This document shows, piece by piece, positions 7,903-15,075 of a stretch of 15,749 nt of DNA; position 1 is the first letter of the stretch, and each line of letters opens with the position of its first letter. Under the pieces are notes generated by a model, which saw nothing but the letters and a program-made list of their open reading frames with translations, was not told where the DNA came from and ran no database searches. Position numbers and translations under genes: made by a program. The DNA is from an uncultured Oscillospiraceae bacterium (GTDB lineage: Bacteria > Bacillota_A > Clostridia > Oscillospirales > Oscillospiraceae). Where the stretch lies: NCBI GenBank assembly GCA_947631215.1, contig CANRKN010000040.1, positions 1 through 15,749 on the forward strand, in the 5' to 3' direction.

Positions 7903-7931
7903 ATCATAGCAAACCGTTTTGGATTTTTCAA
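7903..7931 (-). promoter_or_regulatory. Sigma-A-type promoter for the dxs-tyrS operon
   Basis: On the minus strand, TTGAAA (7931-7926) is followed after 17 bases by TATGAT (7908-7903), with TGC just before the -10 acting as an extended -10. Transcription should start near 7896 and leave a leader of about 38 bases before dxs. It lies in the AT-rich gap after the terminator at 7981-8008 and explains how dxs and the genes behind it are expressed. Confidence 0.85.
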
Positions 7932-7943
7932 GGCCGATTTTGC

Positions 7944-7967
7944 ATATTTTCATTACAAAATGAATAT
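7944..7967. other. AT-rich imperfect palindrome upstream of the dxs promoter
   Basis: Arms TTCATT (7949-7954) and AATGAA (7959-7964) around a 4-base spacer, with AT-rich flanks that extend the symmetry except for one extra T. It begins 13 bases upstream of the dxs -35. It could be an operator or simply an AT-rich upstream element; there is no match strong enough to name a regulator. Confidence 0.3.
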
Positions 7968-7980
7968 TATCCGTAACAAA

Positions 7981-8008
7981 CAGGGGCAGGGAGAATTCCC
8001 TGCCCCTG
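7981..8008 (-). terminator. Rho-independent terminator of the surface-protein transcript
   Basis: Perfect 12-base arms CAGGGGCAGGGA and TCCCTGCCCCTG around a 4-base loop, about 33 bases after the stop codon at 8042. On the minus strand it is followed by TTTGTT. The stem is long and GC-rich and should end transcription coming from the nusB-ispA-surface-protein side. The opposite strand lacks a T-run, so it is one-directional. Confidence 0.88.
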
Positions 8009-8041
8009 TGGGGTCTATGCTATTGGATTACTGTGCTTATC

Positions 8042-10201
8042 TTACTTCGCCCAAGCGGTACCGTTCCAGCTGCCCAGCTCGGTGGAATAAGTGCACTTGC
8101 CGGCCCCGCCGGCCTTCTTGCTGAAGTAGCAGGTGCCGTACTCACCGCCGACCCACTGCCAGCCGGTCAGCATCTTGCCGATCTCGCCGTTGGCGTTCGT
8201 GGGCTGCAGGTAGTACCAGCCAAAGCCGCCATGCAGGTCGTCGATGTACTTCATTCCAACGGCCAGCTTGCCGTCATCGCCCACATAGTACCAGTTGCCG
8301 TCCCACCTGGAGGCGCCGTCGGTCTTGCCGACCCAGAAGCCCTTCTTCAGCTGGCCCTTCTGGTAGAAGTAGATGTCGCCAGCATCGTTCTCCACCCAGC
8401 CGGTGCCGGAGGAAGGAGCATCGGGAATCTGTGGCTCATCAGGCACATCGGGGTCATCCGGCGTGCCCTCCCAGTCCTCGGCGTAGCCAACGCCCATGTC
8501 GGCGGCGTACTGCTCGGCGTCGCCCTGGCCGCTGCCGTAGACCGTCACCGTGTCGGACAGCTCATCCTCCCCATAGGTGAAGGACGCGCCGTTGATGACC
8601 AGGTCCTTCAGCCCCCGGCACTCGGCAAAGGCATACTCGCCGATGTCTGTAACGGTGGACGGAACGATGATCGTATTCAGGCCCGTGCACGCACGGAAGC
8701 AGCCGGCCCCGATGGTCTTCACACCCTCGGGGATGGTCACTCTGGTCAGCGCCTGGCAGCTATAGAACGCCAGGTCCCCGATGTCCGTGACGGTGGAAGG
8801 TATGGACACCCGGGCAAGGCCGGCGCAGCTCATAAACGCCTCCCTGCCGATGGTTCTCACACCGGCGGGGATGGTCACGCTCTTCAGGCCGGAGCACATA
8901 AAGGCCCGGGCGTCGATATAGCGGACGCTGGCGGGGATGGTAACAGACGTGATATCCGTGCGGTCGGCGAAGGCGTAGGAGCCAATCTCCGTCACCGTAG
9001 ACGGGATGGTCACGCTGCCGCCGGGGCCCTGATAGGCCAGCAGCATACCGTCCGCAATGACGAAATCGCCCATGGCCTCAAACCAGGGAGTGTTTAAAAA
9101 GGATACGGAACTCACCACCGTGTCATCGCTGACGAGGGTCACGTCGGAGAGGGACGTACAGTCGGCAAAGGCGAGATCGGCCACGTTCACCACCGAGGCG
9201 GGGATGGTCACGCTGGTCAGCGACGTGCAGCCCATAAAGGCGGCTTCCATGATCTCCGTCACGGTGTCCGGGATGGTGAAGCTCTCCAGCTTTTCGCAGC
9301 CCTCAAAAGCCTGCTCGCAGATGGCTGTGTAGTTCGCGTCGCCGGGAATGGTCACCGACCGGAGCTCCCGGCACGCGGCAAACAGGCCCGATTCGATATA
9401 CGGCAGTCCGGCGGACAGCTTGGCGCTGGTCAGAGCATAGCAGTAGTTGAAAACGTAAGCGCCTATCGTTGTCACGGTGTCCGGGATCGTGATGCTCTCC
9501 AGGGACGTGCATTCGATAAAGGCGTAGCTGCCGATCTCCTCCAGGCCGTCGGACAGGCTGACGGTCCGGAGGGCATGGCACTGCTCAAAGGCCCCATCGC
9601 CGATGGACTTCACCGTGGACGGGATGGTGATGCCGGTGAGCGCTGTGCACAGGGTAAAAGCATTGGCCTCGATCGTCTCCAGCCCCTCGGGCAGAAGGAT
9701 GGATCGGAGCGCGCTGCACATCCCGAAGGCCCCGTCGCCGATGGACTTCACCGTGGACGGGATGGTGACGCTGGTGAGCTTGCCGCACTTCGCAAAGGCG
9801 TTGTTCCCGATACTGGTGACGCCGCTGCCGATCACAACCGCCGTGATGTTCTGCCCATACCAGGGGGGATTTTCGTCTGTTGCGACGTTGTAGTCGGACA
9901 TCTCACCATTGCCGCCGATAGCCAGCACCGTGCCGGCCAGCCTCCAGGCGACGCCATCCCCACATTCGCCGGAGGATATGGCCACGGGCCCATCCGCAGC
10001 CAGGGCGGCCTCCTCCGGGACCTCCGTCACGGTCTCCGCCGGCGGTTCAGCCGCGGCCGGCGCCGGCACATCGGGCGCGGTCTCCTCCGTCTCTGCGGGC
10101 AGCGGCGCGTCCGGCTCCGTGAGTTCCTCCGCCGCCATGGCCGGAACGCAGAGGCCAAAGGCCAGAATAAGAGACAGTACAAGAGAGAGCCATCTTCTCA
10201 T
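8042..10201 (-). CDS. Secreted BspA-like leucine-rich repeat surface protein (719 residues)
   Basis: Predicted exported, wall-associated protein. Residues 1-23 are a signal peptide (MRRWLSLVLS..., cut after AMA). Residues 24-75 form an acidic Pro/Ala/Glu/Thr linker. Residues 76-118 are the lead-in domain typical of gut BspA proteins (SGECGDGVAWRL to PPWYG). Residues about 120-545 hold roughly 17 LRR_5 repeats of about 23 residues (SVTIPSTVKSIGDGAF, then a Cys), broken once at 370-398 by an island containing AYQGPGGSVTIP. Residues 578-598 are a Pro/Asp linker, and 600-719 carry cell-wall-binding-type aromatic repeats (GNWYYVGDDGKL, GWYYLQP, GWQW). No sortase motif is present. Start: the ATG at 10201 has AAAGGAG 9 bases upstream; an earlier in-frame TTG at 10222 has no good site. 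It is paralogous to the preceding gene and ends at a terminator. BspA relatives bind host matrix or mediate adhesion, but the ligand here is unknown. Confidence 0.9.
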   Translation of the reverse strand: MRRWLSLVLSLILAFGLCVPAMAAEELTEPDAPLPAETEETAPDVPAPAAAEPPAETVTEVPEEAALAADGPVAISSGECGDGVAWRLAGTVLAIGGNGEMSDYNVATDENPPWYGQNITAVVIGSGVTSIGNNAFAKCGKLTSVTIPSTVKSIGDGAFGMCSALRSILLPEGLETIEANAFTLCTALTGITIPSTVKSIGDGAFEQCHALRTVSLSDGLEEIGSYAFIECTSLESITIPDTVTTIGAYVFNYCYALTSAKLSAGLPYIESGLFAACRELRSVTIPGDANYTAICEQAFEGCEKLESFTIPDTVTEIMEAAFMGCTSLTSVTIPASVVNVADLAFADCTSLSDVTLVSDDTVVSSVSFLNTPWFEAMGDFVIADGMLLAYQGPGGSVTIPSTVTEIGSYAFADRTDITSVTIPASVRYIDARAFMCSGLKSVTIPAGVRTIGREAFMSCAGLARVSIPSTVTDIGDLAFYSCQALTRVTIPEGVKTIGAGCFRACTGLNTIIVPSTVTDIGEYAFAECRGLKDLVINGASFTYGEDELSDTVTVYGSGQGDAEQYAADMGVGYAEDWEGTPDDPDVPDEPQIPDAPSSGTGWVENDAGDIYFYQKGQLKKGFWVGKTDGASRWDGNWYYVGDDGKLAVGMKYIDDLHGGFGWYYLQPTNANGEIGKMLTGWQWVGGEYGTCYFSKKAGGAGKCTYSTELGSWNGTAWAK
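9597..9768. repeat. Intragenic 34-base direct repeat, 138 bases apart
   Basis: The same 34 bases occur at 9597-9630 and 9735-9768, inside the LRR array of the 719-residue protein. The 138-base offset equals 46 residues, or two 23-residue repeats. Both copies encode the TIPSTVKSIGDGA unit. This near-identity at DNA level suggests recent internal duplication or gene conversion. Confidence 0.85.
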
Positions 10202-10249
10202 TTTCGGCTTCTCCTTTCGCAAAATTAAAATGATTATGATACCGTACGG

Positions 10250-12799
10250 TCACGCGCCCCTGTGGGCAAGACCATCGCTCCACAGGCCCGTGGAGGCGTT
10301 GTAGTCGCCCCATTCGGAGGTATAGGTGCAAAGCCCCTGAGAACCGTACTTTGGGCTGAAATAGCCAGTACCGGCGTCGGAGTAGGTCCATTGCCAGCCA
10401 TCCAGCATCTTGCCGATCTCGTTGTTGGTGTCATCCACCTGCAGCATGTACCAGCCCTTGCCGCCTTTGAGGTCGTCCAGGTACTGGAACCCGGTCAGCA
10501 GACACCCTGTGGCGTCGGCGTAGTACCAGTTGTTGGCCCACTTGCTGGCGCCGTCGGCGAAGCCCACCCAGTAGTCGCCCTTGCGCACATAGTCCTTGAA
10601 GTAGTAATAGTCACCCGTCTCCGGCACATACCGCCAGCCGGTGCCGCCCACGGGCGGCTGGATCTCCTTGGGGTCATCCCCGGTCTGGGCCTGGCGCACG
10701 AAGGAGCCATCCCCCTTAAAGAGGTACCAGATCCCGTCTATCTGCTTCCAGCCCACGGCCATGACGCCGGAGGCTTCGACAGAACCGTCGCTGAAGTAAT
10801 AGCGCTTGCCGTTGATGTTGTGCCAGCCGGTGTACATGACGGCGGTATCCGGATCCATGTAGTAGACGGCGCTGCCCAGCCTTACCCAGCCGGTCAGGGC
10901 CGCGCCGTAGCGGCCGTCATGGGCCTGGTTGAAGTAATACCAGGAGCCGCGGACATTCTGCCAGCCCACCTGCATGGCGCCCTGGGAGTTGAAGTAATAT
11001 ATCCCGTCGTCATAGCCGCCGCACAGGATGTTCTGCAGGCCCACCATCATGCGGCCATAGCCGTCCAGCCGCTTATACGCGCCGTCGGCGATCCTCCACT
11101 CGTCGGCCGCTCTTTTGCCGTCCTCGTAGCAGTAGGTATAGCCGTCCTCGGTGACCCAGCCGGAGAGGTGCTGCCGGCTCATATCGGCGTAGGTCACACC
11201 CATGGACGCGGCGTAAGCCTGGGCGATGCCGGCGCCGCTGCCGTAGACGATGAGCGCCGGGGGCAGTTCGTCCTCATTGTAGGTGAACACGGCGCCGTTC
11301 ACGATCAGCTTGCGCAGCTTGTAGCTGGCAAATGCATAGTCGCCGACGGCGGTGACCGTGCTGGGGATGGAGACGGTGTGCAGGGCCGTGCAGTCCCGGA
11401 AGGCGGCCGCGCCGATGGTCCTCACGCCCTCGGGGATGGTCACTTCGGTCAGCGCCTGGCAGGCCCAGAAGGCCTCGTCGCCGATCGACCTGACGGTGGA
11501 GGAAATGGACACGTTTGCAAGGCTCAGGCAGCCCGCAAAGGCGTCGTTCCCGATGCTGGTCACACCCTCAGGGATGGTCACGCTCCTGAGCCCCGTCTCC
11601 CCGAAGGCCCACTCACCGATGGCGGTCACGCTGCCAGGAATCGTCACGGCCGTGACGTCTGAGCGGCCCGTGAAAGCCCGCTTGCCGATGGTGGTCACGG
11701 TGTCGGGGATGGACACGCTGCCGCCGGGCCCCTGATAGGACACCAGCATGCCGCCCTCGACGACGAAATCGCCCCGTGCCCTGAGCCAGGGGGTATTTTG
11801 GAACGCGGTGCTGCCCGCCGTCACGGAGGAACCAAGGACGATCACCTCGGAAAGACTGGTGCAGTTGGCAAAAGCCTCGTCATTGATGGTCTTCACCGAG
11901 GCGGGAAGGGTCACGCTCTTCAAAGACGTGCAGCCCTGAAAGGCGCCGTTGCCGATGGTCGTGAGGGTGTCCGGGAACTCGAAGCTCTGCAGGCTGACGC
12001 AGCTGTCAAAGGCTCCTTCGCCGATGGTGGTGATCCCCGTCCCGCTGGGGATGGATACCGTCCGCAGGGCGGAACACCCGGCAAATAACCGCATGGCGAT
12101 GCTTTTCATGGCGCTGGAAAGCCTCACGGAGGTGAGCCCTGTGCAGAAGGTGAAGGCTTCGAGATTGACCGTGGTCACGGTATCGGGCAGCGTGATGCTC
12201 TTCAGAGAGCGGCAGTCAGCGAACGCCCGCATGCCGATACCCTTCAGGCCGTTGGGCAGGGTGATGGAGGGCAAATTGGCGCAGCCGTCGAAAGCGCCGT
12301 TGCCTATCTCCGTCACGCTGTTGGGGATGGTCACGCTGGTCAGCTGTGTAAGCTCCGTGAAAGCCACGTTGCCGATGGTGGTGACGCCCTCCCCGATCAC
12401 CACGGTGGTGACGTACTCCCCGTACCACGGGGCATGGGTACCTCCGTTCTCAAAGTTCATCTGGGCGCGATAATCGGTCATGGGACCGGTGCCGCTGATG
12501 GTCAGCACGCCGCCCGCCAGGTTCCAGGTCACATCCGCCCCGCAGGAGCCGGAGGCGGCGGGCATGGGCTCGTCCTTCCGGCCGGGCGCCGTCAGCGAGG
12601 CGTCGGCCACGCCCTCCTCCGGCATATCCGCCGGGGTCTCTTTCTCCAGTCCCACAGGCGCCGCGGGGGCTTCCTCCTCCGGGGCCAGGAACGCCGGAGC
12701 CTCCGGCTCGAATATATCCGCCTCCGCGGCCATGGCAGGCGCGCACAGGGAAAGGACCGTGCACACAGCCAGCAGAATACTCAATGTTCTCTTTCTCAC
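10250..12799 (-). CDS. Secreted BspA-like leucine-rich repeat protein with cell-wall-binding repeats (849 residues)
   Basis: Predicted exported surface protein, upstream paralogue of the 719-residue one. Residues 1-24 are a signal peptide (MRKRTLSILLAV..., cut after AMA). Residues 25-82 form a Glu/Pro/Ala-rich linker. Residues 83-130 are the lead-in domain (SGSCGADVTWNL to APWYG). Residues about 131-505 hold LRR_5 repeats of about 23 residues with the AF-x-x-C signature, interrupted at 335-364 by the same QGPGGSVSIP island. Residues 545-705 carry choline-binding-like wall repeats (GWQNVRGSWYYF, GWHNINGKRYYF, GWKQIDGIWYLF), which the paralogue lacks. Residues 719-840 match the paralogue's C-terminal module. 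No sortase motif is seen. The start is GTG at 12799 with GGGAGGG 7 bases upstream. It begins 22 bases after ispA, so co-transcription is likely. Ligand and anchoring partner are unknown. Confidence 0.9.
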   Translation of the reverse strand: MRKRTLSILLAVCTVLSLCAPAMAAEADIFEPEAPAFLAPEEEAPAAPVGLEKETPADMPEEGVADASLTAPGRKDEPMPAASGSCGADVTWNLAGGVLTISGTGPMTDYRAQMNFENGGTHAPWYGEYVTTVVIGEGVTTIGNVAFTELTQLTSVTIPNSVTEIGNGAFDGCANLPSITLPNGLKGIGMRAFADCRSLKSITLPDTVTTVNLEAFTFCTGLTSVRLSSAMKSIAMRLFAGCSALRTVSIPSGTGITTIGEGAFDSCVSLQSFEFPDTLTTIGNGAFQGCTSLKSVTLPASVKTINDEAFANCTSLSEVIVLGSSVTAGSTAFQNTPWLRARGDFVVEGGMLVSYQGPGGSVSIPDTVTTIGKRAFTGRSDVTAVTIPGSVTAIGEWAFGETGLRSVTIPEGVTSIGNDAFAGCLSLANVSISSTVRSIGDEAFWACQALTEVTIPEGVRTIGAAAFRDCTALHTVSIPSTVTAVGDYAFASYKLRKLIVNGAVFTYNEDELPPALIVYGSGAGIAQAYAASMGVTYADMSRQHLSGWVTEDGYTYCYEDGKRAADEWRIADGAYKRLDGYGRMMVGLQNILCGGYDDGIYYFNSQGAMQVGWQNVRGSWYYFNQAHDGRYGAALTGWVRLGSAVYYMDPDTAVMYTGWHNINGKRYYFSDGSVEASGVMAVGWKQIDGIWYLFKGDGSFVRQAQTGDDPKEIQPPVGGTGWRYVPETGDYYYFKDYVRKGDYWVGFADGASKWANNWYYADATGCLLTGFQYLDDLKGGKGWYMLQVDDTNNEIGKMLDGWQWTYSDAGTGYFSPKYGSQGLCTYTSEWGDYNASTGLWSDGLAHRGA

Positions 12800-12806
12800 C
12801 GCATTA

Positions 12807-12813
12807 CCCTCCC
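12807..12813 (-). promoter_or_regulatory. Ribosome binding site that fixes the GTG start of the 849-residue surface protein
   Basis: GGGAGGG on the minus strand, 7 bases before the GTG at 12799. A nearby ATG at 12803 in another frame meets a stop after one codon and cannot be the start. The site lies in the 22-base gap after ispA, leaving no room for a separate promoter there. Confidence 0.7.
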
Positions 12814-12821
12814 GGTATCTC

Positions 12822-13634
12822 TCATGCCGTCCTGCCGCAGAGCTTTTCCGTCAGCTCCTGCAGGAACACGATGTCGTCGAACTTCTCCAAAAGCCGATAG
12901 GCGTCCTGGGTGTAGCCCTCGGCCATGGCCTGGCACTGCTCCGGCCCCAGCAGGGCCGCGAAGCCGTCGCCGTCCAGCAGGTCGTCCCGGCACTGGAACG
13001 CCATGCCCAGGGCCGCGCCGTAATCCCGGGCTGCTGCCACCGTCTCATTATCCGCTCCGGCCGCGGCCGCGCCCATGGCGCAGGCGGCCGCCATGAGGGC
13101 GGCGGTCTTGCATACGTCCGTGGCGGTCAGACTCTCCGCCGTGATCTCGCCCCCGGCCAAGTCCATGAACTGGCCGGCGCACAGGCCCCGCACCCCCGCC
13201 GCCGCGGCCAGCAGCTGGCAGCAGCGGTAACGGTCAGCCTCAGCCACCGGCGCGTCGCATACGGCGGCGAAGGCCTCCGCCTGCAGGCAGTCCCCTGCCA
13301 GCACGGCAGTGCCCTCGCCATATTCCACGTGATTGGCAGGCTGGCCCCGGCGCTCGTCGTCGTCGTCCATGCAGGGCAGGTCGTCGTGGATGAGGCTGTA
13401 GGTGTGCAGAAGCTCCACAGCGCAGGCCACGGGCACCGCGTCCTCAGGCTCCAGGCCGCAAATGCGGGCGAACTCCAGGCACAGCACCGGCCGCACCCGC
13501 TTCCCCCCCGCCATCAGGGTGTAGACCATGGCATCCCGGAGGCCGTCGGCGCCGTCCCTCGCGGGGGCGAACCGGCCGATCAGCCACGTCTCGATCATGG
13601 CAATGTAATTCTCATATCTCTTCAACGGGTCCAT
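12822..13634 (-). CDS. ispA: Short-chain polyprenyl diphosphate synthase (farnesyl/geranylgeranyl type)
   Basis: Trans-prenyltransferase that adds isopentenyl diphosphate to an allylic diphosphate, giving farnesyl or geranylgeranyl diphosphate for undecaprenyl lipid and quinone synthesis. The 270-residue protein has the substrate motif GGKRVRP (43-49), the first Asp-rich motif DDLPCMDDDDERRG (84-97), the mid-protein KTAAL and the second Asp-rich motif DDLLD (217-221). It is about 20-30 residues shorter than usual. The loop that follows the second motif in relatives, containing a GK and a K-x-T/S-Y segment, is absent: DGDG runs directly into FAALLGPEQ. The reading frame is otherwise intact. 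The start at 13634 has AAAGGAG 6 bases upstream, 21 bases after xseB. The position next to xseB supports the name, but the chain length of the product cannot be read from the sequence. Confidence 0.92.
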   Translation of the reverse strand: MDPLKRYENYIAMIETWLIGRFAPARDGADGLRDAMVYTLMAGGKRVRPVLCLEFARICGLEPEDAVPVACAVELLHTYSLIHDDLPCMDDDDERRGQPANHVEYGEGTAVLAGDCLQAEAFAAVCDAPVAEADRYRCCQLLAAAAGVRGLCAGQFMDLAGGEITAESLTATDVCKTAALMAAACAMGAAAAGADNETVAAARDYGAALGMAFQCRDDLLDGDGFAALLGPEQCQAMAEGYTQDAYRLLEKFDDIVFLQELTEKLCGRTA

Positions 13635-13655
13635 GTCTCTCTCCTTTTCCCTCTC

Positions 13656-13880
13656 TTACTCAAAGGGCTCCTCCACCGGCGCGCCGTCCGGCCCTTTCCG
13701 CAGCTTTACGACCTTCTGCTCGGCCTCGTCCAGCTGCCTGGAACAGTCCCGGATAAGACCGGCCCCCTCCTCGAACAGGCCCAGACTCTCCGCCAGGGGC
13801 GCGTCGCCCTTCTCCAGGAGCTTCACGATCCTATCGAGCCGCTCCAGTTTCTCCTCAAACGTCATCTCATTGTTCTCCAT
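13656..13880 (-). CDS. xseB: Exodeoxyribonuclease VII small subunit
   Basis: Small helical subunit that binds the large subunit XseA in exonuclease VII, a single-strand-specific nuclease. The 74 residues match the family (about 70-85). The diagnostic pattern is present: MTFEEKLERLDRIVKLLEKGD, then PLAESLGLFEEGAGLIRDCSRQLDEAEQKV. The ATG at 13880 is chosen because AGGAGG lies 6 bases upstream (13892-13887); another in-frame Met is at 13865. The gene starts 14 bases before the end of xseA, so the subunits are translationally coupled, as expected for a complex with fixed stoichiometry. Confidence 0.95.
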   Translation of the reverse strand: MENNEMTFEEKLERLDRIVKLLEKGDAPLAESLGLFEEGAGLIRDCSRQLDEAEQKVVKLRKGPDGAPVEEPFE

Positions 13881-15075
13881 GATGTACCTCCTCTACCGTG
13901 CAGTCCAGCCTGCCGCCGGTCAAGCGCACGCTTATCTTATCGCCCGCCGCCGCGTCGTCCACGGTGCGAAGGGCCTGTCCGTTCTTTTCCGCCACGGCGT
14001 AGCCCCGGGTCAGCACCTTCAGGGGGCTCATGGCATCCAGCTTGGCCGCCAGGGCCACATAGGCCCGGCGCTTTTCGCCCACCAGCTTCTCTCCCGCGCC
14101 GGCCAGGTCCGACAGGACCCGGTCCAGCCTCATCCGCTTGGCGCCCAGGTATACCTCCGGGTCCGTCAGCGCCGGGCGTTTGGAAAGCTCCTCCACCCGC
14201 CGGGAGAGCATGTCCAGCTTCTTTTTCATGGCCTGGTCCAGGCGTATGCCGCACTGGGCCACCCAGGCCGCCACCTCCGCCCCGTCGGGACAGACGATCT
14301 CCGCGCCGTTGGAGGGCGTAGCCGCCCGACGGTCCGCCACGTAATCCGCGATGGTCACGTCCGGCTCATGGCCCACAGCGGAGATAATGGGTATCTCGGA
14401 CTCATAGATGGCCCGGGCTACCCACTCGTCGTTGAAGCACCACAGATCCTCCATGGACCCGCCGCCCCGGCCAGCGATGATCACGTCCGCCACCTTATAT
14501 CGGTTGGCGTAGCGGATGGCCCTTATGATCTCCGGGGGCGCCATATCGCCCTGGACACGCACCGGCAGCAGCAGTATCTTCGCCATGGGCCAGCGCTTGC
14601 CCAGCACCCGGATGATGTCGTGCACCGCCGCGCCGGCGGAGCTGGTGATGACCGCCACCCGGCGCGGGAAGGCGGGCAGCGGCTTTTTGTGCGCCGGGTC
14701 AAACAGCCCCTCGGCGTCCAGCTTCGCCTTGAGCTGCTCGAAGGCCACCAGCAAATCTCCTGCGCCCTCGGGGGTCAGGGAGACTGCATAGAGCTGGTAG
14801 GCCCCGTCCCGGGGAAAGACTGACACCCGGCCCGCGGCGATGACGGACATGCCGTTTTCCGGCCGGAAGCGGAGCTTGTCCGCGCTGGAGCGGAACATGA
14901 CGCACCTGAGGCTGGACTGGCCGTCCTTCAGGGTGAAGTAGTGGTGGCCGGAGGGATAGATCTTGTAGTTGGAAAGCTCGCCCCGGACCGCCACACGGCC
15001 CAGAAGGGGGTCCGTGTCTATGAGCCCCTTTATGTACTCGTTCAGGTCTGTGACGGAAAAGACATGCTCATCCAT
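13867..15075 (-). CDS. xseA: Exodeoxyribonuclease VII large subunit
   Basis: Catalytic subunit of exonuclease VII, which digests single-stranded DNA from both ends during repair. The 402 residues are typical for Firmicutes and shorter than the 456 of E. coli. Residues about 3-100 form the OB-fold nucleic-acid-binding domain (FSVTDLNEYIKGLID, GELSNYK, GHHYFTLKD). The catalytic domain follows, with VITSSAGAAVHDI (142-154), GRGGGSMEDLWCFND (202-216), AVGHEPDVTIADYVAD (233-248) and RRAATPSNGAE (249-259). Residues about 265-345 are charged and helical, as in the family's coiled-coil arm. The start overlaps the end of nusB by 8 bases, with GGGGAG just upstream. folD, which lies between nusB and xseA in Bacillus, is absent here. 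Confidence 0.96.
   Translation of the reverse strand: MDEHVFSVTDLNEYIKGLIDTDPLLGRVAVRGELSNYKIYPSGHHYFTLKDGQSSLRCVMFRSSADKLRFRPENGMSVIAAGRVSVFPRDGAYQLYAVSLTPEGAGDLLVAFEQLKAKLDAEGLFDPAHKKPLPAFPRRVAVITSSAGAAVHDIIRVLGKRWPMAKILLLPVRVQGDMAPPEIIRAIRYANRYKVADVIIAGRGGGSMEDLWCFNDEWVARAIYESEIPIISAVGHEPDVTIADYVADRRAATPSNGAEIVCPDGAEVAAWVAQCGIRLDQAMKKKLDMLSRRVEELSKRPALTDPEVYLGAKRMRLDRVLSDLAGAGEKLVGEKRRAYVALAAKLDAMSPLKVLTRGYAVAEKNGQALRTVDDAAAGDKISVRLTGGRLDCTVEEVHHGEQ

Noticed and set aside
7938..7955. Possible ArgR box upstream of dxs
   Set aside because: Half-sites resembling ATGAA and GCAAA can be picked out on the minus strand, but they are about 2 bases closer than the ARG-box consensus allows and the match is weak in an AT-rich patch.
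10202..10249. Separate promoter between the two LRR genes; small palindrome ACCGTACGGT at 10241-10250
   Set aside because: A -10-like TATCAT exists but no -35 lies at a usable distance. The short palindrome alone does not support an operator or attachment site.
8577..12399. The periodic sequence in both large genes as a CRISPR or satellite array
   Set aside because: The period is about 69 bases in frame with 23-residue LRR_5 units, the copies are diverged and there are no spacers. It is protein-coding repetition.
12480..14321. A 613-codon open frame on the plus strand
   Set aside because: It lies opposite an LRR gene, ispA, xseB and xseA, has Arg/Pro/Ala-rich low-complexity translation and no recognisable domain. 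It is a GC-driven antisense shadow. The same applies to the long plus-strand frames at 2793-4355, 4352-5689, 1217-2296, 6596-7909 and 10262-11662.
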